Shown: in pieces, positions 1-8,722 of the stretch | Position numbering within the stretch: the stretch's first letter is position 1 | How the letters are laid out: each line of letters starts with the position of its first letter | DNA from: an uncultured Paracoccus sp. | GTDB lineage: Bacteria; Pseudomonadota; Alphaproteobacteria; Rhodobacterales; Rhodobacteraceae | Length of the DNA stretch: 64,000 bases | Direction: 5' to 3' | Assembly: GCF_945915435.1 (NCBI RefSeq) | Contig: NZ_CAMEFG010000006.1 | Span: 29,467 to 93,466, forward strand | Notes under the pieces: model-generated | Seen by the model: only the letters and a program-made list of their open reading frames with translations | Told to the model about the DNA's origin: nothing | The model's database searches: none | Program-made: the position numbers and the translations under genes

Positions 1-776
1 AGCGAACGAAAGGCGATGAAGGGCACGCCGTTGGCGTCGGCGACATGGGCGACGGCTGCGGATTCCATGTCCAGCACGCGCGCCTCGAACGTCTGGAAGG
101 TATATTCCCGGAACTCGGCGTTATCCATGAAGACCTGCCCGGATACCCCGTTTCCGCCCACATGGATTTGCGGCGCGGTGCCCAGGCAGGTGTTTTCCTC
201 GACGCAATCCTTCAGGCTGAGGCCGGCGGCGACCTGTTCGGCTACCCCGAGCAGGGCCGGATCGACGGGGAACCAGAACCGGCTTTCGATTTCGCCGCCG
301 CTGCGGGCGACCCCGACGGCGCGGGGAAAGATCATGCCGTGGTTGGGCAGGCTGGTTTCGATGAAGCCGGGCGGCACGAACCGGCCATCGACCTCGCGCG
401 CGAAAACCGATTCGAGATACTGCCCCCATTGGTCGGGCACGACGACGTCGCCGATGTTCAGCGCGGGATCGACACCGCCCGCGATGCCCGAGAACAGGAT
501 GGAGCGGACCTCGAAACGGTCCAGCGCCATCTGCGTCGTCATCGCGGCGTTGACCATGCTGACGCCGGACAGGAACAGCACCACCTCCTTGCCTGCGATG
601 CGCCCGGTGATGAATGTCGTTCCGTTCATCTCGGTTTCCGCGCGATCCGTCAGTTGCCGCTGCAATTCGATCCATTCCGGTTCAAAGGCCGAGATGACCG
701 CGACGCGCGGCGTCTCGTCGGCGTGGACGGGCAGGGCAAGCAAGGCGGTGGCGGCAAGCGTCAGGTGAAAGCGCAT
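1..776 (-). CDS. Secreted 5'-methylthioadenosine/S-adenosylhomocysteine nucleosidase-like protein (3' end outside window)
   Basis: Leftward reading frame starting at the ATG complementary to 774-776 and running off the left edge. The first 19 residues (MRFHLTLAATALLALPVHA) form a typical signal peptide, so the enzyme should be periplasmic. The mature part matches the purine nucleoside phosphorylase/nucleosidase superfamily: AVISAFEPEW at the N-terminus, LFSGIAGG in the ribose/phosphate loop, and DMESAAVAHVAD near the end, which carries the conserved substrate-binding Met-Glu. Family members cleave the glycosidic bond of adenosine thioethers or other nucleosides. The exact substrate is not predictable, and a periplasmic location is less usual than the cytosolic Pfs type. 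About 258 codons are visible and most of the domain is present. Confidence 0.8.
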   Translation of the reverse strand, partial: MRFHLTLAATALLALPVHADETPRVAVISAFEPEWIELQRQLTDRAETEMNGTTFITGRIAGKEVVLFLSGVSMVNAAMTTQMALDRFEVRSILFSGIAGGVDPALNIGDVVVPDQWGQYLESVFAREVDGRFVPPGFIETSLPNHGMIFPRAVGVARSGGEIESRFWFPVDPALLGVAEQVAAGLSLKDCVEENTCLGTAPQIHVGGNGVSGQVFMDNAEFREYTFQTFEARVLDMESAAVAHVADANGVPFIAFRS

Positions 777-902
777 GGGGATCTCCGGCGGATGGATGGC
801 TGCCATTCTCATGGGTTGACGGCGCGTTGGCAATGCCGAAGCGGCCGCGGTCCCTCTGCCGCCGCCCTTGCCAAGCCCGGCGGCCCGGTGCAGCTTGCCG
901 CC

Positions 903-1844
903 ATGATATGCGAATCCGAAATCACCTTTGCGGGCAACCACCTGGACCGGGCCGATCATCTGCGCGCCGATGCCGCCGCGATGGCGCGGCTGCTGGCCGA
1001 TCCGTCCAGCCGGGTTTCGCCCTTCTGGCATGGTCAGCCGCTGTTCGACCTGGGTGCCCAGGGCCCGCGCCTGGCCTGGCTGTCCTCTGCCGATCCGCTG
1101 ATCGCCGAAGGACCCGAACCAGCGGTGTTCCTGGGCCTGGACGCGGGCGGGATCGCGCATTTCGCCGTTGATGTCTCGCATCTCGCACAGCCGGACGACA
1201 CCCCGGCCGAACTGCCCGACAGCCGCATCTTCATCGAGCTGCGCACGGTCATGGCCGAGATGGACCATGCCGAGACCGGGATCGCCGCCGCCGCGAAAGG
1301 CATCTTCGAATGGCGGCGGGCGCATCGGTTCTGCGCCGGTTGCGGCGGGCGGAACGCGGTCAGCCACGGCGGCTGGCGCGCGCGCTGCGCGGCTTGCGGG
1401 CGCGAGCATTTCCCCCGTGTCGATCCGGTGGTCATCATGCTGGTCCTGGACGGCGACCGGGTTCTGCTGGGCAGGCAAGCGGCCTGGCCCGAGAGGATGT
1501 ATTCCCTGCTGGCCGGTTTCATCGAGCCGGGCGAGACCATCGAGGATGCCGTCCGCCGCGAGGTCTCGGAAGAATCCGGTATCCGGGTGGGCGCGGTACG
1601 CTACCTGACCTCGCAGCCCTGGCCGTTTCCGGCTTCGCTGATGCTGGGCTGCGCGGGCCGGGCGGAATCGCGCCGGATCACCGTCGATCCGCACGAGATG
1701 GAGGACGCGATCTGGATCGGCAAGGCCGAGATCGCCGAGGCGCTGGAAGGCCGCAACGACCGGATCGTCCCCGCCCGCCCCGGCGCCATCGCCCGGACCA
1801 TCCTGCAAGCCTGGGTCGAGAACCGCGTGCCGGGATTCGACTGA
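903..1844 (+). CDS. nudC: NAD(+) diphosphatase / NADH pyrophosphatase NudC
   Basis: 313-residue Nudix hydrolase that cleaves NAD(H) to NMN(H) and AMP, and in some bacteria removes NAD caps from RNA. A zinc ribbon is formed by Cys144, Cys147, Cys162 and Cys165 (FCAGCGG and RCAACG). The Nudix box spans about 205-227 (GFIEPGETIEDA then REVSEESGI). It is followed by SQPWPFPASLM, the signature that separates NudC from other Nudix enzymes. The frame is open far upstream, but homology begins at the ATG at 903 (MICESEITFAGN), so that start is chosen. Cytosolic, and transcribed away from the nucleosidase. Confidence 0.93.
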   Translation: MICESEITFAGNHLDRADHLRADAAAMARLLADPSSRVSPFWHGQPLFDLGAQGPRLAWLSSADPLIAEGPEPAVFLGLDAGGIAHFAVDVSHLAQPDDTPAELPDSRIFIELRTVMAEMDHAETGIAAAAKGIFEWRRAHRFCAGCGGRNAVSHGGWRARCAACGREHFPRVDPVVIMLVLDGDRVLLGRQAAWPERMYSLLAGFIEPGETIEDAVRREVSEESGIRVGAVRYLTSQPWPFPASLMLGCAGRAESRRITVDPHEMEDAIWIGKAEIAEALEGRNDRIVPARPGAIARTILQAWVENRVPGFD

Positions 1845-2308
1845 CAGATACCGCCATGCGACCACCGCCGCTCCACCCCGGTGACGGGATCACCTCTGCC
1901 CCCGCCCCGCAGTTGCAGCGCACGAATGCCGCAAGCCGGATGCCGATCCCCTGGCGCATCCCTTGCCGGGTTCCCGCCTGAACATTCCGGCGGTCTCGGA
2001 CTCAGCAGCGCCACGTCAGCCAGGCGCGACTGGCGACGGGCCGGGCAGGTGTTGCACAGGGCTTCATCCGGCAGAAGGCGGTTGTCCGAGGTTCGGCGGC
2101 CCGGCGTGCGCTGGCCGATTTCGGTCCGGCGACCGCGATGTCCATAGCTCATCCCGGAAAGGCCGGGTTTTGGATGCGATCCCGTCCGATATCTCAAGCC
2201 CATGAAAACCTTCGCCCATGTTGGAAGCCGCTGTGCGCCAAAGTGCTGGTTGCTTTCGCTGCATGAACCTATGCTCGGCCGAGAATGCCGGGGCAAGGAA
2301 GGATGATG
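1845..2308. other. Intergenic stretch upstream of the cas3 remnant
   Basis: No convincing gene was found on either strand in this 460-base gap. Open frames here lack family resemblance and ribosome-binding sites. It probably holds the original promoter of the type I-C cas operon, because cas3 is normally the first gene of that operon, but no clear -35/-10 pair was identified. Confidence 0.4.
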
Positions 2309-3925
2309 ATGGTGGAATATTACGCGCATAGCGGCCTTCGCATGGATCGGAGCGATTGGCAGATGTTGCCCGATCATCTTGAAAACACGGCCTTATTGGC
2401 AGCGGAACGCGCGGCGCCCCTGGGGTTGCGGGCATCGGCGCATATGGCTGGTCTTTTCCACGATTTCGGCAAATACGACCCGGCCTTCGATCGCGTCCTG
2501 AACGGCGAGAATGTCCGGGTCGATCACTCGACAGCGGGGGCCGCGCTGCTTTACGCCCGCGCGCCCCGGGGCTTGCGTGCCTGCGCCGAACTGATCGGTT
2601 ACACCATTCTGGGCCATCACGCGGGCCTGCCCGACCGCCGGAACGCCGACAGCAGCATGGAGCGCCGGCTTGACGCCTTTCATGACCCGATCGCACCCCG
2701 GATTTCCGGTGCGGCAGATCCTGATTTCACGCCCGTGGCCAGGGAACTGGCTGCGTTGATGCGCACTGGCTCGGCCCCTTTCGATCTGTCGGTCGCCGCG
2801 CGCATGGTGTTTTCCTGCCTGGTTGATGCTGATTTCCGCGACACCGAAGCCTTCTATGATGCGCTGGAGGGCCGGCAGCGGGATCGCGACTGGCCCGTGT
2901 TGGCCGATCTGCTGCCGGAATGGCGGCGCATTTTTGACGCGCATATGGCCGGGTATTCCCGGGAAGGCCCAATTAACCGCCTGCGCGCCGACATCCTGGC
3001 CCATGTCCGCCAAGGCGCGGCCATGCCGCCGGGGCTGTTCACCCTGACAGTGCCCACCGGCGGCGGCAAGACGCTGGCCTCGCTGGGTTTCGCGCTGGAT
3101 CACGCGGCGCGTTACGGACATCGCCGGATCATATATGCAATCCCCTACACATCTATCATAGATCAGACTGCGGGTATTTTCCGCGGCCTTTTCGGCGATG
3201 CAGTGCTGGAGCATCATTCCGCCATCGACGACGAAAAGGCTGCGCCGGAGCGCAAGGACAAGCTGCGCCTTGCGATGGAGGACTGGGCCGCGCCGCTAGT
3301 GGTGACGACCAATGTGCAATTCTTCGAAAGCCTGTTCGCCGCGCGCCCCTCGCGCTGCCGCAAGCTGCACAATATCGCCGGTTCGGTGATCGTTCTGGAC
3401 GAGGCGCAGGCCCTGCCGCGCAAGCTGCTGATGCCCGCCCTGCGGATGATCGACACGCTTTGCGCGCATTACGGCTGTTCCGTGGTGCTTTGCACAGCCA
3501 CCCAACCCGCCTTCGACAGCCGCCAGCTGAAGCAGGGTCTGCCGCTGGAGGGTCGCGAACTGGCCCCGGGTCCGGCACGGCTGGCCCTGGAACTGCGCCG
3601 CGCCCGGATCGTGCAGGGCGGCGAGATGGACGACGATGCGCTGATCGGTGCCTTGCGCGACACGCCGCAGGGCATGGTCATCGTCAACAGCCGCGCCCAT
3701 GCACTGGAGCTGTTCAATGCCGCGAAGGCCGCCGGGCTGGATGGGCTGATCCACCTGACCACGCGGCAATATCCGGTGCATCGCCGCGCCATTCTGGACG
3801 ATATCCGCGCCCGGCTCAAATCCGGCGCACCCTGCCGCCTGATCGCCACCAGCCTGATCGAGGCGGGCGTGGACCTGTCCTTCCCCAGGGGCTGGCGTGC
3901 CGAGGCGGGCCTGGACAGTTGCGTG
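2309..3925 (+). pseudogene. cas3: Truncated type I-C CRISPR helicase-nuclease Cas3, cut at helicase motif VI
   Basis: Cas3 is the HD nuclease and superfamily 2 helicase that degrades DNA bound by Cascade. The start is placed at the third of three consecutive ATGs (2309), 6 bases after GGAAGG; MVEYYAHSG is the usual I-C Cas3 opening. The HD motif (LFHDFGKY, His51-Asp52), HHAG, Walker A (PTGGGKT, about 249-255), DEAQ box (364-367), CTATQP and motif V (EAGVDLSFP) are intact. At residue 539 the text GLDSC, which should continue into motif VI (QAAGRCNR-like), passes directly into the second half of a CRISPR repeat. The frame stays open through the array to 4174, adding repeat-encoded residues. About 200 C-terminal residues are lost, so helicase activity is not expected. 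Confidence 0.9.
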
Positions 3926-5097
3926 CACGGGGGCGCGGATCGAAACCATGTCATTCGCATCACTGAGGTGCGTACGGAGAGTGTCGCCCCCTCACGGGGG
4001 CGCGGATCGAAACACCGCCCCATCGAAGGCCACCAGATCAAGGCCGGGTGTCGCCCCCTCACGGGGGCGCGGATCGAAACTTTCGGAATGAGTCCAGGCA
4101 CCTCTCGTCCGACCTGTGTCGCCCCCTCACGGGGGCGCGGATCGAAACCCACACTGACCCGCAGGACCGGATGATGCCGCCATGTGTCGCCCCCTCACGG
4201 GGGCGCGGATCGAAACAAGCCCCTTCCCACCTTCTGCCAGCCCAAGGGCGAGGGTGTCGCCCCCTCACGGGGGCGCGGATCGAAACTGCGAAGTCAATCG
4301 GGACCGCCTGACCGGCGGCGGAAGTGTCGCCCCCTCACGGGGGCGCGGATCGAAACGCGCGCCGAGGGGTTGTAATCGACCAAATCCGCAGGTGTCGCCC
4401 CCTCACGGGGGCGCGGATCGAAACTACGAGATCCGCGATCCGGGTGTGTCGCGCCCGCGCGTGTCGCCCCCTCACGGGGGCGCGGATCGAAACGCTGTGG
4501 CTGTGCTACCGATTGATCGTCATTCCGGGTGTCGCCCCCTCACGGGGGCGCGGATCGAAACCCTTGGTCGCATTGGCCAGATCAGCGCGGGCGGTGTCGT
4601 GTCGCCCCCTCACGGGGGCGCGGATCGAAACCTGTGGCGTTGTTGTGGCTGGCAGGGTTGCCCCCGTGTCGCCCCCTCACGGGGGCGCGGATCGAAACCG
4701 CGCTGGCGATTTGCTCCAGCCCATAGAGGTCGTGTGTCGCCCCCTCACGGGGGCGCGGATCGAAACGAACGGGCGGGCGATCTGACCATGTGCGAGCAGG
4801 TCGTGTCGCCCCCTCACGGGGGCGCGGATCGAAACCTTGATGATATCTGTCATTGCAGGTCCTTTCTGCCGTGTCGCCCCCTCACGGGGGCGCGGATCGA
4901 AACGCCGGACTGCTGCGCCGCCGCGAGGGCGCCGGTGTGTCGCCCCCTCACGGGGGCGCGGATCGAAACAGGACCATGTTCGGACAATCACGCACCTGCG
5001 GACGTCGCCCCCTCACGGGGGCGTGGATCGAAACCACCATGCCGAACGCTTCAACCGCGAGGTCACCAGTCGCCCCCTCACGGAGGCGTGGATCAAC
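3926..5097 (+). CRISPR. Leaderless type I-C CRISPR array: partial first repeat, 16 full repeats, degenerate last repeat, 17 spacers
   Basis: The repeat is a 33-base unit that begins GTGTCGCCCCCTCACG and ends GGGGCGCGGATCGAAAC, with a C5/G5 hairpin, as in type I-C. Full units start at 3981, 4048, 4116, 4184, 4254, 4324, 4392, 4461, 4529, 4599, 4666, 4734, 4803, 4871, 4937 and 5002. The first unit (3926-3946) keeps only its last 21 bases and is fused to cas3. The unit at 5002 has GCGTGGATC and an altered start. The last (about 5067-5097) is further decayed, marking the old, leader-distal end. Spacers are 32-37 bases and all look different. No leader precedes the array, so transcription could only come through the cas3 remnant or from an internal promoter. 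Confidence 0.97.
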
Positions 5098-5254
5098 TGG
5101 TCGGTGACCCCCTTCCGAAACCCGAGCACGCATTCCCGACCTTTACGACAGCTCAGATCGAGGCTGTCACCCCGTCATGACCGATCCCACGCGCGGGGTG
5201 CCGCTGTGGCCTGCGCAGGAACGGGCGCAGGATTGGGGATCCGATGCGTGGTCG

Positions 5255-6208
5255 CTAGCGGGGCGATGGCTGTGGTCCGGTTGCGGCCCAGCCGGCCGGG
5301 GTCCAGCGCAGGGGGGATTTCCTTTCCAGCGCGCCGCCCAGGTGCCTTCGCATCAGGTAGGACGCTTCAAGCACCTCGTTGCGGTCAAGCGCGTCCAGGA
5401 TTTGCAAATGGTCCGAACATTGGATGCGCAGCCTGCTGCGATCGACATTGGCGCGGTATTCCAGCAGGCGCCGCATGCGGTTGATGCGCACCAGCGACAT
5501 GTGCAGGAAGGGGTTGCCGGACATGCGCAGCAGTTCCTCGTGGAAGAGCGAGCCGTTTTCCAGCAGCCGCTCGGCGGGAAGGCTGGCGATATCGGTTTCC
5601 AGCATCCGCTCTTGTATGCGGCGCTGTTCGGACAGGATCCCGCGGTCCAGCCGGAAGCCGGGTTCCAGCATTCCCGCAGGCTCGACGATCATGCGGAAGC
5701 GATAGATCTGCTCGAACGCCTCGGGCGTCTTGGCGACCGGCAGCAGGCGCCAGCCATAACCCTGTTTGCGCTCGGCCCAACCCTCGCGCGAGGCGCGCAT
5801 CAGGATGTCCAGCACCTGTGTGCGGGTCAGCCCATAGCGTTCACGCAGCATCTGTTCGGTGACATCGGCCTCGATCCGGTCGTCGATCCAGTCGTCGGCC
5901 AGCGAATAATAGGCCCGGTTCGCCTCGCGGGGCAGGGGGTCGCTGGCCTTCAGGACCTCTTGCGGGGCCGCGCAGGTGAAAAAGCCGCGATTGGGGATCT
6001 GCTTGATGATCTTCTGCCGGCAAAGCAGCGCCAGCGCCTCGCGCACGGGCGAACGGGAAACCCCGAACTGATCTGCCAGGCCCTGCGTGACCAGCTTCGT
6101 TCCCACCGGCAGGTTCTTGCCGAGGATGTCGTCCCGGATGCGCCCGGCCAGGCTGAGAACCAGGGGCGTCGCCGCCGGGGGTCGGCTGTCTTCTGCTGCG
6201 TCTCGCAT
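5255..6208 (-). CDS. GntR-family transcriptional regulator with an apparent second winged-helix segment
   Basis: 317-residue regulator, about 70-80 residues longer than usual FadR-type GntR proteins. Residues about 15-75 form the GntR winged helix (LADQFGVSRSPVREALALL). Residues about 95-155 look like a second winged helix (EQMLRERYGLTRTQVLDILM). The rest resembles the FCD effector domain (YRFRMIVEPAGM, FHEELLRMSGNPFLHMSLVR), which usually binds an organic acid, often through a metal. The start ATG follows a GGCAGGG ribosome-binding site. It is divergent from the dehydrogenase/ABC transporter operon beginning at 6357 and most likely controls it. Effector unknown. Confidence 0.85.
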   Translation of the reverse strand: MRDAAEDSRPPAATPLVLSLAGRIRDDILGKNLPVGTKLVTQGLADQFGVSRSPVREALALLCRQKIIKQIPNRGFFTCAAPQEVLKASDPLPREANRAYYSLADDWIDDRIEADVTEQMLRERYGLTRTQVLDILMRASREGWAERKQGYGWRLLPVAKTPEAFEQIYRFRMIVEPAGMLEPGFRLDRGILSEQRRIQERMLETDIASLPAERLLENGSLFHEELLRMSGNPFLHMSLVRINRMRRLLEYRANVDRSRLRIQCSDHLQILDALDRNEVLEASYLMRRHLGGALERKSPLRWTPAGWAATGPQPSPR

Positions 6209-6356
6209 CCCTGCCTGCCGACGTTTTTCCTTCAGACAGGATACAGATGAATTTCATGCACGACAAATCCAAAATTATGATTGCTTTTATGGCTAAGCAA
6301 AGCCAATCTTGACCGCAGCCGCCATGATTCGACAGGCGGCAGAAGGGAGAAGATGG
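6209..6356. promoter_or_regulatory. Divergent promoter region between the GntR gene and the dehydrogenase operon
   Basis: 148 bases, clearly richer in A and T than the flanking genes (about 6245-6300 holds AAATCCAAAATTATGATTGC), as expected for back-to-back promoters. The GntR protein probably binds here. No clean FadR-like TnGTnnnACnA palindrome was found, so no operator is named. The AAGGGAGA at 6343-6350 is the ribosome-binding site for the dehydrogenase. Confidence 0.5.
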
Positions 6357-7439
6357 ATGCGTTTCCTCGTCTTGCCGTGCGACGGCATCGGGCCTGAGAT
6401 TACCAAGGCTACAATGGAGGTTCTCGAAGCGGCCAATGCCCGTTTCGGATTGGGGATCCAAAGCGATCATGAGGATGTCGGTTTCCCCAGCCTTGAGAAA
6501 TACGGCACGACCCTGCGCGACGAGGTGATCGAAAAAGCCAAAACCTATGACGGGATCATCCTTGGCCCGCAATCGCATATGGACTATCCGCCGCGCGACC
6601 AGGGCGGGCCGAACGTCTCGGGCGGCTTCCGGGTGCGGCTGGACCTCTATGCCAATATCCGGCCCGCGCGGACCCGGCCCTTCCTGCCCGGCAAGAAGAT
6701 GGACCTGGTCATCATGCGCGAGGCGACCGAGGGCTTTTATCCCGACCGCAACATGTTCAAGGGCCTGGGTGAGTTCATGCCGACCGAGGACGTGGCGCTG
6801 TCGATCCGCAAGCTGACCTCGAAGGGCTGCGAGCGGATCGCGCGCGAGGCGTTCAAGCTGGCCATGCGGCGAGGCAGGAAGGTGACGGCGGTCCACAAGG
6901 CCAACAACTTCATCATCACCGACGGCTTCTTCATGGACTGGGTGCGCAAGGTCCACGAGGATTTCCCCGAGGTCGAACTGAACGAGGTCATCATCGACGC
7001 GATGGCGGCGCATCTGGTGCGCGATCCGTCGCGCTACGACGTGATCGTCTCGACGAATTTCTATTCGGACATCCTGTCGGACCTGGCGTCGGAACTGTCG
7101 GGCAGCCTGGGGCTGGCGGGTTCTATCAACGCCAATGCCGAAACCGGGCGGGTCTGTGCGCAGGCTCAGCACGGATCGGCGCCCGATATCCAGGGCCAGA
7201 ACATCGCCAATCCCTGTTCGCTGATCCTGTCGGTCGCGATGATGCTGAGCTGGCTGGGCGAACGCAATGGCGACGAGGCGTTGATGAAGGCGGGCGCGGA
7301 AATCGACCGCGCCGTGGATGCGGTGCTGGAAAAGCCCGAAAACCGCACCCGCGATCTGGGCGGTTCGGTCGGGACGGACGCCTTCGGTGCGCTGGTCGCG
7401 GCCGAGGTGGCGCGTCCGGCGGCCTCTTCCGGGGTCTGA
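6357..7439 (+). CDS. Isocitrate/isopropylmalate (tartrate/malate type) decarboxylating dehydrogenase family protein
   Basis: 360-residue NAD(P)-dependent beta-decarboxylating dehydrogenase. Visible family features are PCDGIGPEIT at the N-terminus, VRLDLYANIRPAR for carboxylate binding, HKANNF with the conserved Lys-Asn region, DAMAAHLV and NFYSDILSDLASEL for metal-binding aspartates, and HGSAPDIQGQNIANP for the cofactor loop. Members oxidise 2-hydroxy acids such as 3-isopropylmalate, tartrate, malate or phosphorylated threonate. The start is set at 6357 by AAGGGAGA six bases upstream. It is the first gene of an operon with an ABC importer, kinase and decarboxylase. A housekeeping LeuB role is unlikely in this context, and substrate specificity is inferred only from neighbours. 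Confidence 0.83.
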   Translation: MRFLVLPCDGIGPEITKATMEVLEAANARFGLGIQSDHEDVGFPSLEKYGTTLRDEVIEKAKTYDGIILGPQSHMDYPPRDQGGPNVSGGFRVRLDLYANIRPARTRPFLPGKKMDLVIMREATEGFYPDRNMFKGLGEFMPTEDVALSIRKLTSKGCERIAREAFKLAMRRGRKVTAVHKANNFIITDGFFMDWVRKVHEDFPEVELNEVIIDAMAAHLVRDPSRYDVIVSTNFYSDILSDLASELSGSLGLAGSINANAETGRVCAQAQHGSAPDIQGQNIANPCSLILSVAMMLSWLGERNGDEALMKAGAEIDRAVDAVLEKPENRTRDLGGSVGTDAFGALVAAEVARPAASSGV

Positions 7440-7569
7440 GCGAACAACCCTCGCGGAGCAGGGAGGAAGGCTTCGCGAGGGCAAGGCGGAACGGCTTCCG
7501 TTCCGAAAGGGCGACGGCAGGCCGCGCCGCAAGCCCGTGCCGCTTGTCGAAATTCAGGGAGGAATGACG

Positions 7570-8661
7570 ATGAAACTCACAAGACGCGCGTTCGCGATCA
7601 CCAGTTGCGCCCTGGCCCTGGCAGCCGGGGCAGGGTGGGCGCAGGATATCCCCGACGGCTATCCCGAGGATTACGCCCAACTGGTCGAGGCCGCCAAGGC
7701 GCAGGGCAGGGTGGTGATCTATACCTCGACCGACATGGCCCAGGCGCAGGCGATGCTGGATGCCTTCACCCAGAAATACGGCATCCAGATCGAATATAAC
7801 GACCTCGGCACCAACGGCGCCTATAACCGCGCGATTTCCGAGGCCGCCGCGAACCAGATGAGCGCGGATATCGTCTGGAGTTCGGCGATGGACCTTCAGG
7901 TGGTGCTGGCCGCCGAAGGCTATGCCGAGACCTACGCCTCGCCCGAGGTGGGCAACCTGCCGGATTGGGCGGTCTACAACGACCAGATCTATGCCACCAC
8001 GGTCGAGCCGATCGGGATCATCTACAACACCGGCGCGATTTCCGAAGACGAATTCCCGCGGAGCCGCGCCGACCTGATCGCCTATCTCAACGACAATCAG
8101 GATGCGCTGCGCGGCAAGGTTGCGTCCTTCGACCCGGAAAAGAGCGGCACCGGCTTTCTGCATCATACCAACGACGTCGAGCAGACCGACGATTTCTGGG
8201 ACCTGGCCAAGGCGATGGGCGCGGTCGATGTGCGCACCTATTCCAGTTCCGGCTCGATGCGCGAAACCGTGGTGTCGGGCGAAAACGTGATGGCGATCAA
8301 CATCATCGGCTCTTACGCGCTGGAATGGGTCGAGGACAGCCCGAACCTCGGCGTGGCCTTCGGCGACGACTACACCGCCGCCTTCTCGCGCCTTGCGCTG
8401 CTGACCAAGGGCGCACCGCACCCCGAGGCGGGCAGGCTGCTGATCGACTTCATGCTTTCGCAGCAAGGCCAGTCGGCGCTGGCGGCGGGTGGGCTGCCCT
8501 CGGTTCGCAACGACGTGAGCGAAGGGCTGGATATCGAATCCCTTGGCGAACGGGTCGGCGGCAATCTCAGGCCGATCCCGGTCAGCGAGGAACTGCTGAA
8601 CTACATGGCCCCGCAGAAGCGCGTGGAGTTCTTCCGCGAATGGAACGCCGCCATCAAATGA
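7570..8661 (+). CDS. Periplasmic substrate-binding protein of an iron(III)/phosphonate-type ABC importer
   Basis: 363 residues starting MKLTRRAFAITSCALALAAG, a signal peptide with a basic n-region that ends near GWAQ. The mature protein shows the class 2 binding-protein pattern seen in FbpA/AfuA and in putrescine- or phosphonate-binding relatives (VVIYTSTDMAQAQAMLDAFTQKYG, split here by cleft-forming segments; PIGIIYNTG). AGGGAGGA lies six bases before this ATG, which favours it over the in-frame ATG at 7564. It is followed by permease and ATPase genes. The Fe-type fold is often used for organic or phosphonate ligands. Given the neighbouring sugar-acid genes the ligand may be an organic acid, which is inference. 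Confidence 0.85.
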   Translation: MKLTRRAFAITSCALALAAGAGWAQDIPDGYPEDYAQLVEAAKAQGRVVIYTSTDMAQAQAMLDAFTQKYGIQIEYNDLGTNGAYNRAISEAAANQMSADIVWSSAMDLQVVLAAEGYAETYASPEVGNLPDWAVYNDQIYATTVEPIGIIYNTGAISEDEFPRSRADLIAYLNDNQDALRGKVASFDPEKSGTGFLHHTNDVEQTDDFWDLAKAMGAVDVRTYSSSGSMRETVVSGENVMAINIIGSYALEWVEDSPNLGVAFGDDYTAAFSRLALLTKGAPHPEAGRLLIDFMLSQQGQSALAAGGLPSVRNDVSEGLDIESLGERVGGNLRPIPVSEELLNYMAPQKRVEFFREWNAAIK

Positions 8662-8722
8662 TCCGCGGCGGGTGTCGCGGCCATGCGCCTGCGGCACCCA
8701 CCCTTGCAGGACGAGTAACGAC

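Noticed and set aside
45..902. The open frame before the nudC ATG that would add about 286 residues
   Set aside because: It is antisense to a better gene (secreted nucleosidase with signal peptide), has no family resemblance and nudC homology begins at the ATG at 903.
3897..5484. Several open frames running through the CRISPR array with repeated Pro/Gly/Arg/Lys peptides
   Set aside because: They are translations of repeats and spacers, on both strands, not genes.
6357..7439. Calling this gene leuB
   Set aside because: No leuC/leuD neighbours, and the operon with a transporter, kinase and decarboxylase points to a catabolic acid substrate.
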